From a virus, in IMG/VR virus record IMGVR_UViG_3300005253_000596, positions 1 to 21,006 of that record: DNA of 21,006 nucleotides. The stretch is one strand, 5' to 3'. The position numbers were made by a program, and so were the translations under genes. Below, in pieces: positions 1 to 7,742 of the stretch (the first letter of the stretch is position 1; every line of letters begins with the position of its first letter). A model generated the notes under the pieces. It searched no databases, had not been told where the DNA came from, and saw only the letters and a program-made list of their open reading frames with translations.

Positions 1-32
1 CTCTTTCCTTTAAAAACTTCGGGGTTCTTCAT
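1..32 (-). CDS. 5' end of a gene running out of the window
   Basis: Only the first ten codons are visible (MKNPEVFKGK). The start is supported by a GGAGG Shine-Dalgarno sequence at 41-45, eight bases upstream of the ATG. The gene lies just beyond the terminator that closes the sigma-factor operon, so it probably starts a new transcription unit. The AT-rich element at 49-59 is the only promoter candidate between terminator and start. No function can be assigned. Confidence 0.6.
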   Translation of the reverse strand, partial: MKNPEVFKGK

Positions 33-48
33 ATATACAACCTCCAAA

Positions 49-59
49 CTATAAATAGG
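49..59 (-). promoter_or_regulatory. AT-rich promoter-like element
   Basis: On the minus strand this reads CCTATTTATAG and sits just before the ribosome binding site of the next gene. Similar elements occur at 4441-4451, 7714-7727 and 10152-10163, each shortly upstream of a start. On the opposite strand it reads TATAAATA, the T4 late-promoter box, but no plus-strand gene follows. A late promoter read by the encoded gp55-like factor is possible; direction and role are unproven. Confidence 0.3.
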
Positions 60-66
60 TGATAGC

Positions 67-95
67 AAAAAAAAGCCGGACTCGCCGGAGTCCGG
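67..95 (-). terminator. Rho-independent terminator after the late sigma gene
   Basis: On the minus strand there is an 8-bp GC-rich stem (CCGGACTC with GAGTCCGG, four-base loop) followed at once by a run of eight T residues. It lies about 35 bases past the stop of the sigma-factor gene and before the next ribosome binding site, so it closes that operon. Confidence 0.9.
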
Positions 96-131
96 GGCCA
101 TAGCTACCCAAAGGTAATTATGGGGTGATTG

Positions 132-872
132 TTATTTGTAGGTAAAGAACTCGGCGTGATCAGTTATCGTTCCATGATCTCTAAATTCTTCCATATGGCG
201 TTTCATATAGCCAGACATTTTGTTGACTACTTTGGTAATATTGCTGGTCTTGAATCCGGTCATTTCCCGAACCATAAGATAGAGCGCCTTCTTGTTGAAG
301 TTCTCTATTCCATCGGCCCGGCGAAACAAGTTTAGGATTGCATCTGCAATCTGAATATCCTTCTTCTTTTTAAATATCCTTGATAAATTATGTTCCCAAT
401 ATTCAAGCATAAGACGGATAAACTCTTTTGCATCCGCCTGTGATTCTGTAATGGATATGTCAATAGTCATAGCGTCGCCGAGCGGCACCTGACCGTCCAT
501 CATATCAGATAAATATATGGAACGTTTCTCTTGCTTGTATCGGTTATTGTTGTTCAGAATTAGATAATTCTTAGCGATGACCGAAAAGTAAGAGAATGCC
601 TTACCTTTATCTGCAGAGTATTTGTGGAGATTTAGAACTAGAAAGCCTACAACTTGATCCTTCACATCTTTGAAGGAATAATCCATATACGGAAACTTAA
701 ACCTATTGATTATATTCTCAGAAAGTTTGTCTAACGGATAATAAATCTCGTCTCGAAAGATTTGCTCTCTAACCTCCTGATCTTCTTCATTGTTGTATCG
801 GACTATTGCCTGTTCTGTCTCTTTTGAAAAATAAATTCGACTATTTTTTTTATTGTTGTTCTTCTTCGTCAT
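132..872 (-). CDS. Late-transcription sigma factor, T4 gp55 family
   Basis: This 246-residue protein resembles T4 gp55, the small sigma factor that directs host RNA polymerase to late promoters. Family-like segments are visible: IYFSKETEQAIVRYN near residue 13, PLDKLSENIINRFKFPYMDY near 46-65, and GKAFSYFSVIAKNYLI near 90-106, which corresponds to the conserved core-binding and -10 recognition region. The length is somewhat above that of T4 gp55. Its ATG overlaps the stop of the preceding membrane-protein gene (ATGA), so the two are translationally coupled, and a strong terminator follows. The operon is read from a sigma70 promoter at 1171-1199, as expected for a factor needed before late expression. 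The family call is from motif memory, not a search. Confidence 0.85.
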   Translation of the reverse strand: MTKKNNNKKNSRIYFSKETEQAIVRYNNEEDQEVREQIFRDEIYYPLDKLSENIINRFKFPYMDYSFKDVKDQVVGFLVLNLHKYSADKGKAFSYFSVIAKNYLILNNNNRYKQEKRSIYLSDMMDGQVPLGDAMTIDISITESQADAKEFIRLMLEYWEHNLSRIFKKKKDIQIADAILNLFRRADGIENFNKKALYLMVREMTGFKTSNITKVVNKMSGYMKRHMEEFRDHGTITDHAEFFTYK

Positions 873-1147
873 TCCCCGCTATCCAAGTCAGCTTCAACCC
901 CAACAAACTTCGCATGATCTTTTATCACTTGATAAAGTGCCTTGAATGTAACACCTGTTTCATCATCCGCTTCAAATGCACCAGAAACATCCAAATCTCT
1001 CATATCTAAAAGAGCCTTCTCAGCAGACATATATGATAATATAATAAAATCCTCCGCAATTTCATTCTTGCGAAAGAGATTCCAAGTGGTATAAGACAAC
1101 ACCCCGTTAAGTATCAGGGAGAAAATAATAATAAATATCAAAAACAT
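869..1147 (-). CDS. Small membrane protein with acidic conserved tail
   Basis: This 92-residue protein has one N-terminal hydrophobic segment (about residues 2-19) and then a soluble part containing LDVSGAFEADDETG near residue 53. Acidic GAFEADDE-G-F motifs recur in small hypothetical proteins of T4-like phages. The start is preceded by TTGAGG at good spacing. It is the first gene after the promoter at 1171-1199 and overlaps the sigma-factor gene by four bases. The biochemical role is unknown. Confidence 0.75.
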   Translation of the reverse strand: MFLIFIIIFSLILNGVLSYTTWNLFRKNEIAEDFIILSYMSAEKALLDMRDLDVSGAFEADDETGVTFKALYQVIKDHAKFVGVEADLDSGE

Positions 1148-1170
1148 AATAACCTCAACTGCTATACCTT

Positions 1171-1199
1171 AATATAAGCAGGTTACTGCAAATTGTCAA
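1171..1199 (-). promoter_or_regulatory. Sigma70-type promoter for the sigma-factor operon
   Basis: The minus strand carries TTGACA (1199-1194), a 17-base spacer and TATATT (1176-1171). These boxes and the spacing are identical to those at 9183-9211 and 16868-16896. Transcription would start about 20 bases before the ATG at 1147. It overlaps the 3' end of the lysozyme-like gene. Confidence 0.85.
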
Positions 1200-1797
1200 G
1201 CGCGTATCGAGAAAATTGTTCAATGTAAACCCCAACATGCACCCCATTGCCGTCAATGATTCGAGGCCTGTATCGTGTGCCGTTGCGCACCATCGCATAT
1301 GTAGGGTCAAGAAAAGCACGTAAGCCATGCGGACCAACTAAGTGTGCTCCAGCGAGCAATCCAGACTCCGTAATATAAAGTCCGCGATACCATCTACCGT
1401 CAAATCTCACAATAAGGTCTTGAATTATTGTCCTATTATCCAGCAAATATTGCACCATCGCACTATCCTGCAATGCTTCGGTGCCAAGGAATTGTTGCTC
1501 CGTCACTCTGAACCGTCTACCTAGAGCCCAAAGTGTTTTTGGACTGAATTGATACTTGCCTAAGTAACCGTATCTATTTACAACAGTGGGAGTATTAAGC
1601 GACTCCCGTTCTGCCATAGCACCCATAAAGACATATAGGTCGCCGCGGTCGTCGGGCAGCCTAATGACCTCAATTGGTTCAAGCACCACAACTTCATTTA
1701 CTTCTTCTGGTGTCTTGTCAACATAAAAGAATGATGTTAACAAAAATACAATCAGCGGAATCATCAAAAGTTGGGCAACAGTTTGATTCGTATTCAT
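1183..1797 (-). CDS. Membrane-anchored lysozyme/transglycosylase-like protein
   Basis: This 204-residue protein has an N-terminal hydrophobic anchor (about residues 8-26) and a periplasmic-type domain. The segment AERESLNTPTVV, then YGYLGKYQFSPKTL and later GLLAGAHLVGPHGLRAFLD, resembles lysozyme-like folds in which an early glutamate acts in catalysis; E64 of the AERES segment is the candidate. A GAGGA ribosome binding site precedes the ATG. It lies just downstream of the glycosyltransferase gene. A role in cell-wall opening or lysis is plausible. The family assignment is moderate because no full catalytic signature can be verified by eye. Confidence 0.6.
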   Translation of the reverse strand: MNTNQTVAQLLMIPLIVFLLTSFFYVDKTPEEVNEVVVLEPIEVIRLPDDRGDLYVFMGAMAERESLNTPTVVNRYGYLGKYQFSPKTLWALGRRFRVTEQQFLGTEALQDSAMVQYLLDNRTIIQDLIVRFDGRWYRGLYITESGLLAGAHLVGPHGLRAFLDPTYAMVRNGTRYRPRIIDGNGVHVGVYIEQFSRYALDNLQ

Positions 1798-1825
1798 ACG
1801 TCCTCATTGTGTAAGTTAATACAAC

Positions 1826-2464
1826 CTACGCCTGCATAATCTGGTCATAGAAGGCGTTTTGCTCTTCTTGCCGTGTAATATGCTTGTGATGCATAATTGC
1901 GTAGACTTCTTCTTCGGGTAAATGGGCAAATGTATCAAACCCATCAATCCGTTCGTGAACCTTTCCAATCCACATAATTTCCGAACTATTACGATATAAT
2001 CTCGTCTGGAAATCCGGCCACATCACTCGGCCCGCATCATCCACATGCCACTTCCATGCTTGCACGTGTTCTTCTGTAAGTCCCTCAACAGTATTGACTC
2101 TAGGGACAAAAAACATATCGACGCTTAAATTTGAAGTGAGAATATCGTACAAATTCTCCAACAGCTCGGGAGCTAACAATTCGTCAGCGTCAATTTGAAA
2201 GATATAATCGCCAGTACAGAGCGAGTTTAAGTAACTCTTCTGTGCTCCAAAATCTCTCTCTAATGCCCTCCTGTGGAGATGCACATATGGGAGGCTTGCG
2301 TAACTTTCAAGTATGGTGGTTGTGTCGGGCTCCTCTGAATTGTCATCCAGAATTACAATTTCGTCGTCCGCTTCATTCTTTTCGATATGATTACGGAGTT
2401 GAGATAATAACTCCCCTAAACACTCACCTTCATTGTGCGTTGTAATAGCAAATGAAACTTGCAT
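1826..2464 (-). CDS. Family-2 glycosyltransferase
   Basis: This 212-residue GT-A fold glycosyltransferase transfers a sugar from a nucleotide donor. Evidence is the N-terminal strand SFAITTHNEGECL (residues 4-16), the donor-binding DDNSEE (about 40-45), and the metal-binding DxD-type motif QIDADELL (about 90-97). The protein ends with a UAG codon. It has its own sigma70 promoter at 2515-2543. Phage enzymes of this type usually modify DNA bases, virion proteins or host surface glycans; the acceptor cannot be told here. Confidence 0.85.
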   Translation of the reverse strand: MQVSFAITTHNEGECLGELLSQLRNHIEKNEADDEIVILDDNSEEPDTTTILESYASLPYVHLHRRALERDFGAQKSYLNSLCTGDYIFQIDADELLAPELLENLYDILTSNLSVDMFFVPRVNTVEGLTEEHVQAWKWHVDDAGRVMWPDFQTRLYRNSSEIMWIGKVHERIDGFDTFAHLPEEEVYAIMHHKHITRQEEQNAFYDQIMQA

Positions 2465-2514
2465 CTTATATATAACCTTTATAAAATAAACACCCTTTAA
2501 ACGGGTCTATAGTA

Positions 2515-2543
2515 AGTATAACCCATGAAATCCAAAATGTCAA
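2515..2543 (-). promoter_or_regulatory. Sigma70-type promoter for the glycosyltransferase
   Basis: The minus strand has TTGACA (2543-2538), a 17-base spacer and TATACT (2520-2515). It overlaps the stop codon of the upstream membrane-protein gene and lies about 50 bases before the glycosyltransferase ATG. The architecture matches the other three strong promoters in the window. Confidence 0.8.
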
Positions 2544-3838
2544 TCCCCATGAGTAGTAATTTTTATTAGATTGTCCTTACTAAATGAAAACCGATGCCCT
2601 TCAAACACACAAACAACATTGTTGCCCGGCAAATCTTCTATCACATCAACCACTTGTCCATACCGTGTACCATGTAATATTACCTTTGCTTTATACAAAA
2701 AGTGTGATGGCCTTTCTTGCTGTTCAGGGACAATTGGATATTCTGCTGGAGCATGATCACTGTTGACGCCTTTGTTGATAATGAACTCCGCAGGAACAAA
2801 TCCATCATGCAATTGTGGATCGAATATATCTTCGATACGTTTATCAACCTTTGCTTTTCTCTCATCCGGCCAATTCTTTGTCAACTCACTGAATGGTTTT
2901 CGCTTTGCGTTTCGATAGACTTCATCAGCTCGGCGTAACGTCTCTGCGTGTGTTTTTGGATCCGGCCCCTGTTCTATCTGTTCTAGTTCTTGTTTCAATT
3001 CTTCTCGAAAATCATCTTCGTCCCAATCAAAAACTTTCATAACCTTTTTATCTTTTTTTGGCGGTGAGCCTCGTTGTCGTTTTTCTTTCATAATCATGCT
3101 GTTATATGCCAATATTAATGAAATTGCCATTGGGTCAAACACAAACACGATAATCAAAACAAACCACTTTACCACAGTGTCTAGTGGAAGTCCTAAGATG
3201 CGTGCGATATAAATGAACGTGCCAATTTCACTGTTAGTATTCAACTCTGCATTCAGCGTAACTTTCACATTCTCAAGACTATCTCGTTCTGTTATTGCAG
3301 ACTCTATTCTACCATTGTTTGCTTGTCGTTCCACATCTAAATCGGCGATTTCTTGACGGAGATTTGCGAATGCACTTCGTTGACTCAAATCTGTCTGACC
3401 AGCCAATACATTGTCTAGAGAGGTTTGGGCTTGCGCCTGGCGAGTGTTTATGGTCACATTATCAGTCTGTAACCTCTGAATGGTCTCATTCAATGATGCT
3501 TGTCTGGTATCCGCAAAGCTAATCTGGTTTATGGTAGTTTGTGGAGCCGCAGCGACTTCGGCATATGCCGCCGAGAGATACCCATAAATTCCGATTGAGG
3601 TAATCACCATCAAAACAGCCACACCAATTATAAGATATGTTTTGAGTGCGGCTGCCGTAGTTTTCCAATATCGGTATAAAAACGATGCCGCAACAAGCTT
3701 GGCAATTTCTAATGCTCCTGCCATCGCCACTACTGCAAAAAACTTGCCAGCAAATAATGTAGCGATACCCGTTACTGAAAAGTATGCTGCTACCAATGCA
3801 ATTCCAATAGCAGAAAAGAAAACTAAATACTTGAACAT
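2540..3838 (-). CDS. Multi-pass membrane / coiled-coil protein with C-terminal small barrel domain
   Basis: I place the start at the ATG at 3838 (432 residues), preceded by a strong AAGGAG site. A longer frame from a GTG at 3931 exists, but its ribosome binding site abuts the start. Three hydrophobic segments lie in the first ~110 residues. Next comes a Gln/Thr-rich coiled coil (about 120-205) and a fourth membrane segment (about 220-255, VVKWFVLIIVFVFDPMAISL). A charged cytoplasmic region follows, and then a final ~45-residue domain (KVILHGTRYGQVVDVIED ... VFEGHRFSFSKDNL). That last domain is clearly homologous to the small protein at 20363-20617. The layout resembles phage inner-membrane or host-takeover proteins; function is unknown. 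Confidence 0.75.
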   Translation of the reverse strand: MFKYLVFFSAIGIALVAAYFSVTGIATLFAGKFFAVVAMAGALEIAKLVAASFLYRYWKTTAAALKTYLIIGVAVLMVITSIGIYGYLSAAYAEVAAAPQTTINQISFADTRQASLNETIQRLQTDNVTINTRQAQAQTSLDNVLAGQTDLSQRSAFANLRQEIADLDVERQANNGRIESAITERDSLENVKVTLNAELNTNSEIGTFIYIARILGLPLDTVVKWFVLIIVFVFDPMAISLILAYNSMIMKEKRQRGSPPKKDKKVMKVFDWDEDDFREELKQELEQIEQGPDPKTHAETLRRADEVYRNAKRKPFSELTKNWPDERKAKVDKRIEDIFDPQLHDGFVPAEFIINKGVNSDHAPAEYPIVPEQQERPSHFLYKAKVILHGTRYGQVVDVIEDLPGNNVVCVFEGHRFSFSKDNLIKITTHGD

Positions 3839-3846
3839 ATTGCTCC

Positions 3847-3927
3847 TTATGAGGAACGGGCCCCGTAGGGCCCGTACCAATTTTTCCTCCTCACCGTTAA
3901 GGTTAGTGCCAGTCGTAACCGGTACAA
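3847..3927 (-). CDS. Possible 26-residue basic leader ORF
   Basis: A TTG codon follows a full-strength AAGGAGGTGA ribosome binding site and opens a 26-residue frame rich in Arg, Leu and Tyr (starts YRLRLALTLTVRRK). Its TAA overlaps the AAGGAG site of the membrane-protein gene, as expected for translational coupling. A perfect 8-bp hairpin (3856-3875) lies inside it. The spacing from Shine-Dalgarno to TTG is short, so this may instead be untranslated leader. Confidence 0.25.
   Translation of the reverse strand: MYRLRLALTLTVRRKNWYGPYGARSS
3856..3875 (-). promoter_or_regulatory. Perfect GC-rich hairpin before a ribosome binding site
   Basis: ACGGGCCC pairs with GGGCCCGT around a TACG loop, giving eight perfect base pairs. 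It ends about 7 bases before the AAGGAG site of the gene starting at 3838. No U-tract follows, so it is not a standard terminator. It could limit translation initiation or mark an RNA-processing site. Confidence 0.5.
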
Positions 3928-4009
3928 TCACCTCCTTACATTACGAGTTTAACTAATTCAACGGCTTCGGGGCTTGAACCTCGCATTCATATTTTCCTCC
4001 GGTAGAGGG

Positions 4010-4429
4010 TTATTGAATGGTAATGAATCTCTTTTCTATCTTTGGTTCAGCCTTTACTCGATCCAATGTAATAGTTAAGAGACCGTCCTCATAACCTGCT
4101 TCCACAGAATCAATATCAAATTGTTCAATATCGACTCGGAAAGTCTTGGTGAAACCTGTTTGATTACGTTCACCAGAAATTTCAATAATTTGGCCTTCTA
4201 CTTCGATAGACAGATCTTCCTTTCTGTAGCCGGCAAGTTCAAGTTCTGCCTGTGCGCCGTCCTTATGTGTGGTAATAGATACCGACGGCCATGGCGAGTC
4301 AGACTCAACAATGCCTGGTTGTGGGCCGAAATCAAGTTCTAAATCTAATGTGCGAAATAGACCGCTAGCGTTGTCGAAAACTTTTTGGAATAGATCTTCG
4401 AGATCCATAGAAAATTTATGTCTGTCCAT
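4010..4429 (-). CDS. Small heat-shock protein, Hsp20 family
   Basis: This 139-residue protein carries an alpha-crystallin domain (about residues 48-137). Typical strands are visible: AELELAGYRKEDLSIEVEGQ, then EISGERN, and YEDGLLTITLDR near residue 113, where Hsp20 proteins have the conserved G-x-L-x-I/V motif. The family works as ATP-independent holdase oligomers, and T4-like and cyanophages often carry one. The start follows AGAGG at good spacing, with the AT-rich element at 4441-4451 just upstream. Confidence 0.9.
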   Translation of the reverse strand: MDRHKFSMDLEDLFQKVFDNASGLFRTLDLELDFGPQPGIVESDSPWPSVSITTHKDGAQAELELAGYRKEDLSIEVEGQIIEISGERNQTGFTKTFRVDIEQFDIDSVEAGYEDGLLTITLDRVKAEPKIEKRFITIQ

Positions 4430-4440
4430 TTAAAACCTCT

Positions 4441-4451
4441 CTAATAAGTAG
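4441..4451 (-). promoter_or_regulatory. AT-rich promoter-like element before hsp20
   Basis: On the minus strand this reads CTACTTATTAG, almost the same as the elements at 10152-10163 and 7714-7727, and lies directly upstream of the ribosome binding site. It has no recognisable -35 box, which would fit a gp55-type late promoter. Evidence is recurrence only. Confidence 0.3.
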
Positions 4452-4454
4452 TGT

Positions 4455-5105
4455 TTAAGTCCACATCATCCGTCGAAGTTGAACCAATTGAACCAATTTT
4501 GCAGTATCCTCTTCTTCGTAAGCTTCCTCTTCATCATGCGCTTTATTGACTGCTGTTACATATTCTTTGTCATTATGAAGAGACTTCAATACTAAGTGCC
4601 CATCCTCTTCGGAATCTTCGAATTCAAACGGCCTATGTGGAACATTGTCATATGGTTCCTGTCTATTCGGGCGAACATCTTTATACCAAAGATACAAGTC
4701 TCGTACCTTCGCTGCTTGTTCAGCCTGATCTGGCGAATCATCGCCCAACTGAGTTTCCCACTCAAGATACCTTAAAGCCAATTCTCTAGCGCCCTTGATT
4801 GAAAACCAACGATGATACCAACGCGTCTTACCTTCGGTAATCAACTGCATCCAAGCCAACTCACCTTCCACATAGTCTACCAAAATTTGGAAGTTAGCTT
4901 CAAAGATACGAGTATCACAATCATACCAACTAGAACGGCGGAGCGCCTTCATATGCACAACATTCTTTCGGCGTCGGAAGGTGTTCAAAACCCAAGTCTT
5001 AAACGACTTCCATCGAAAATAAACGAAACCTAGAATTGGGTTATCATACCAGCGCGATTTGCTGGAAAAATTGAGTAGATTGGGCGATAATGCTCTTACC
5101 TTCAT
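4455..5105 (-). CDS. Conserved phage protein of unknown function
   Basis: This 216-residue soluble protein is rich in Trp, Tyr and charged residues. The N-terminal third is strongly basic (FRWKSFKTWVLNTFRRRK). The middle has ALRRSSWYDCDTRIFEANFQ near residue 54, a pattern I recall from hypothetical proteins of large phages. The C-terminus is acidic (EEEAYEEED). It follows the 69-residue gene by one base, so the two are cotranscribed. No function can be assigned. Confidence 0.7.
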   Translation of the reverse strand: MKVRALSPNLLNFSSKSRWYDNPILGFVYFRWKSFKTWVLNTFRRRKNVVHMKALRRSSWYDCDTRIFEANFQILVDYVEGELAWMQLITEGKTRWYHRWFSIKGARELALRYLEWETQLGDDSPDQAEQAAKVRDLYLWYKDVRPNRQEPYDNVPHRPFEFEDSEEDGHLVLKSLHNDKEYVTAVNKAHDEEEAYEEEDTAKLVQLVQLRRMMWT

Positions 5106-5106
5106 T

Positions 5107-5316
5107 TTACGACTCTCTTAGTAACTTTTCCCATGCTAGACCAACGTCATGCACAAACTGATCATAGATGAAATATTGACGTTCTTTGGGCATTTTATCC
5201 AATGATCCCTTTGCCCACTGAGGAATCATGATCAACAACGGATTATAAGTTGAATCATTGTTGGACAACAACATAATTTGTCGTTGATTATCTATCTCGG
5301 CTTTCTTCTCTGGCAT
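5107..5316 (-). CDS. Small hypothetical protein
   Basis: This 69-residue protein has no recognisable motif. It has an N-terminal charged stretch and an aromatic segment (ERQYFIYDQFVHDVGLAWEKLL). Its ATG overlaps the stop of the upstream HD gene as TAATG, and the next gene starts one base after its stop, so it is tightly coupled in a three-gene operon. Confidence 0.65.
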   Translation of the reverse strand: MPEKKAEIDNQRQIMLLSNNDSTYNPLLIMIPQWAKGSLDKMPKERQYFIYDQFVHDVGLAWEKLLRES

Positions 5317-5963
5317 TAGCTTTTCCTCGATTGTCGGTGCCGGTCTCTTTCACCAATCGTAGAAATGTGGTCAGCGAAGTGAACCACATAATGCAGGTTG
5401 GTGTGGAATTGGTGAGGCGGATACTGGTAGCTTACAAAATATGGTTTGTTTCCTTCAACATACAGGCCATCTGAAATTTTGATTGCCTGCCATTCCTTTG
5501 AAGTTATCTCAATACCAAAATGTTGGAGTAAATAGAGAGACCTATCCGTAACAGTCATAAAAATCAACTTTGAATTGATCGTGTAAAGCTCGCCACGGTT
5601 CGCGCGATGCCAATTCGAAGTTTGTGATATATAATACGGCTCAGTCAAATCTCCTAATTTTCCTAAGTCATGGAACATAGCGGCGAAAATGGCTTCCTCT
5701 TTGGTGAAATCCATTTCAACTCCCATTGCCTTCATCGCTCGGGCAATGTGAACCACCCCAGCGATCACGTTATGAATGTGATCAAGATAGCCGCCGGGAT
5801 AGCAGTTGTGAAAATGCGCCTTGTAAGAAGCTGGCGACACTACTATACGTTCTGCAAAATGCTCGAACAACTTCTCAACCTTCTCAAACCGTTCCGGCGA
5901 GAAGTTGTCTCGGGCGAGTTCGATCATCTTTTCTAACTGATCGACTGCTGTTACTGTAGTCAT
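5316..5963 (-). CDS. HD-domain phosphohydrolase
   Basis: This 215-residue protein has the metal-binding HD signature: GGYLDHIHNV near residue 57 supplies the first histidine, FHDLGKLG near 96 is the H-D pair, and VHFADHIS near 195 supplies the last aspartate. HD enzymes hydrolyse phosphate mono- or diesters of nucleotides or nucleic acids; related proteins are common in large phages. The start follows GATGAGG. Substrate unknown. Confidence 0.8.
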   Translation of the reverse strand: MTTVTAVDQLEKMIELARDNFSPERFEKVEKLFEHFAERIVVSPASYKAHFHNCYPGGYLDHIHNVIAGVVHIARAMKAMGVEMDFTKEEAIFAAMFHDLGKLGDLTEPYYISQTSNWHRANRGELYTINSKLIFMTVTDRSLYLLQHFGIEITSKEWQAIKISDGLYVEGNKPYFVSYQYPPHQFHTNLHYVVHFADHISTIGERDRHRQSRKS

Positions 5964-5978
5964 TTATAACCTCATCTA

Positions 5979-6158
5979 TTATTTATGAAAGCAAAATCTC
6001 TTGTCTGGTTTTATAACTTCCTTAGATTTATCCTCTGGAACGATTACAAGAGATACCGATTGACAACTCTCGCATATCCAAACTGTCATGACATTGCCCT
6101 TGTAACGCTCCGAAGCACTACATCTCAAGGTAGTTTTACATTCTTCACAAATATTCAT
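5979..6158 (-). CDS. Small zinc-ribbon protein
   Basis: This 59-residue protein uses the ATG at 6158, which overlaps the stop of the HNH gene as TAATG. It contains two Cys-x2-Cys knuckles (CEEC near residue 4 and CESC near residue 32) spaced as in a zinc ribbon. The rest is short and basic at the C-terminus. A nucleic-acid or protein-binding adaptor is likely; the exact role is unknown. Confidence 0.7.
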   Translation of the reverse strand: MNICEECKTTLRCSASERYKGNVMTVWICESCQSVSLVIVPEDKSKEVIKPDKRFCFHK

Positions 6159-6751
6159 TACTTCTTCTTTTTCTTTCTGAGTCTTAGGTTTCCAGACTTG
6201 GACCAAATCTCAAGAATCATTGGAGCCCTTGGATTGAAATTTTTGGAAACCATATGTTCTAAAATCCAATCTGCGGTGTCTGCCGTGATCGGATCAGCAG
6301 CAAGCGTGTAGTATATATCTTCTAACTCACTTAGAAGGTAATCGGCCTTTATGTTATTACACTTCTTACATGCGGTGACAACGTTGGTCCAAGAATCCTT
6401 ACCTCCACGAGCCGCTGGTATAATGTGGTCTCGCGTAAGGTATTCTTTTTCATCAAGATCTTTGCGTTGTCTGCCGCAGTATTGGCACGTGTAACGGTCA
6501 CGAAGGAACAAATTCCTCTGAGTAAGTTGGGCTGGGACTCGTAATGCTGGAATGGTCTCAATGTATTTCTTAAGACGTACCTGCGTAGGAAGTGGAAACT
6601 TCTTAGTAGGTGACCGCACCCAACCATTTGGATATTGTTCCTCAAGAACAGCCCTTCCCTCAATAATGAGACGAAGGCCTCTTCTCGCAGAAACTACAGA
6701 TAACGGTTCGTAAGTAGCATTAAGAACAACACATCTAGTGTTCTCTAACAA
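6158..6751 (-). CDS. HNH endonuclease
   Basis: This 197-residue protein has a standard HNH nuclease domain: CQYCG (about residue 89), then DHIIPAARGGKDSWTNVV (about 108-125) with the catalytic histidine, and ACKKCNNIKAD completing the zinc site. A Lys-rich tail ends the protein. The N-terminal ~80 residues are of the type found in general bacterial HNH proteins. Its start overlaps the upstream nuclease gene by 17 bases. It may be a mobile homing enzyme or a phage DNA-processing nuclease. Confidence 0.85.
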   Translation of the reverse strand: MLENTRCVVLNATYEPLSVVSARRGLRLIIEGRAVLEEQYPNGWVRSPTKKFPLPTQVRLKKYIETIPALRVPAQLTQRNLFLRDRYTCQYCGRQRKDLDEKEYLTRDHIIPAARGGKDSWTNVVTACKKCNNIKADYLLSELEDIYYTLAADPITADTADWILEHMVSKNFNPRAPMILEIWSKSGNLRLRKKKKK

Positions 6752-7358
6752 TTTTATATTCTCCGGACGCGGTTTCTACTAATCTAATCAGCTCACAATT
6801 AAGATGATTTACGATTTCTTGGTATCGTTTAGTATCTCGTGCTCGGCGCATAGGATATTGATGGCGTGGTTCTTCGTATTCAATCACCACGTTCCTCTCT
6901 TTATCGTAACCATCAACCCAATAACCTAACTCTTTGATATGAAACTCTCCACCGTTTTCAGCGTGTTGGAAGGTGTATCCATGTTGTTTGCCATATTCCT
7001 CTATAACTTTACAAGCTGCAAGATTATATGCCGGAACAACTTTTCCTTTATTTCTACGTATTCTTTCCAATGTGATCTGTCGTAATTTCCTTCTAGTTTC
7101 AGTAGAATGAGAAGTTCCTAATCTGATCTTGCGTAGATTTTCTATAAACTTTTTGGTGCGGCGTTTTCCACGATTGGATTGACTAATTTTTTCTCGATGG
7201 TCTAAAGAAAAATTCCTTTGAAAATTTACATTTCTGGAATCCATTTTAGAACACGAATTGCACAAACTATTATTCTTATCAGCACGAACTTTGCTATCTT
7301 TTCGTGTATATATTGTTACTTTATTACACGTAGGACAATTGCGACGAAACACATTCAC
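6735..7358 (-). CDS. Free-standing homing endonuclease-like protein
   Basis: This 207-residue protein starts with a zinc ribbon (CPTC near residue 8, CNSC near 33). Next come NUMOD3-type DNA-binding repeats (DHREKISQSNRGKRR and a second copy near residues 77-97). The C-terminal nuclease domain has YWVDGYDKERNVVIEYEE followed by a histidine and RARDTKRYQE, which resembles PD-(D/E)XK/EDxHD (Vsr-like) homing endonucleases. It ends in UAG, overlapping the HNH gene, and its ATG overlaps the stop of this-strand neighbour 7355-7708 (ATGA). Mobility is inferred from the domain set. Confidence 0.7.
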   Translation of the reverse strand: MNVFRRNCPTCNKVTIYTRKDSKVRADKNNSLCNSCSKMDSRNVNFQRNFSLDHREKISQSNRGKRRTKKFIENLRKIRLGTSHSTETRRKLRQITLERIRRNKGKVVPAYNLAACKVIEEYGKQHGYTFQHAENGGEFHIKELGYWVDGYDKERNVVIEYEEPRHQYPMRRARDTKRYQEIVNHLNCELIRLVETASGEYKIVREH

Positions 7359-7708
7359 TTTTCTATTTGAGATTTTCTGATAATATCCTCAACCTTAACT
7401 TTAGTAAGTAGATCACGACACTTAGCCGCATCTTCATACATTTCTTTTTCTATGAAAAAGGACAACGCTTGTTCTAACATCATACCATATTCGTCCTGCC
7501 GACATGCTGCTATATAACTCGTCTCTCCGAATTTGAATAGGTCAACTCGGTCAGATTTTGTTTCGACACCTTTTGAAATTTCGGTTACTATATACCTGAA
7601 CATCAAATCCCGATGTGTCGTAAGAAATTTCTTAAGAGTGCCAAGCGATGTGGTTGGTAATGTGATCATAGGTCTCACTAATCTCGTTGTAAGATATTTA
7701 GGGGACAT
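7355..7708 (-). CDS. Hypothetical protein with UVR-like helix
   Basis: This 117-residue protein has a C-terminal segment FFIEKEMYEDAAKCRDLL (about residues 85-102) that resembles a UVR motif, the short helical interaction module of UvrB/UvrC and Clp adaptors. The N-terminus is not recognisable. A GAGG site lies close to the ATG, and an AT-rich promoter-like element lies just upstream (7714-7727). Function unknown. Confidence 0.6.
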   Translation of the reverse strand: MSPKYLTTRLVRPMITLPTTSLGTLKKFLTTHRDLMFRYIVTEISKGVETKSDRVDLFKFGETSYIAACRQDEYGMMLEQALSFFIEKEMYEDAAKCRDLLTKVKVEDIIRKSQIEK

Positions 7709-7713
7709 AACCT

Positions 7714-7727
7714 CTATTATAAGTAGG
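7714..7727 (-). promoter_or_regulatory. AT-rich promoter-like element
   Basis: On the minus strand it reads CCTACTTATAATAG, immediately before the ribosome binding site of the 117-residue gene. It contains TATAAT but no -35 box at 16-18 bases. It matches the elements at 4441-4451 and 10152-10163 in its CTACTTAT core. Confidence 0.35.
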
Positions 7728-7742
7728 TTTGATAGTGGGTTT

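Noticed and set aside
3960-3990. T-arm-like sequence suggesting a tRNA
   Set aside because: A GAGG-TTCAAGC-CCC segment resembles a T arm, but no acceptor, anticodon or D arm can be built around it.
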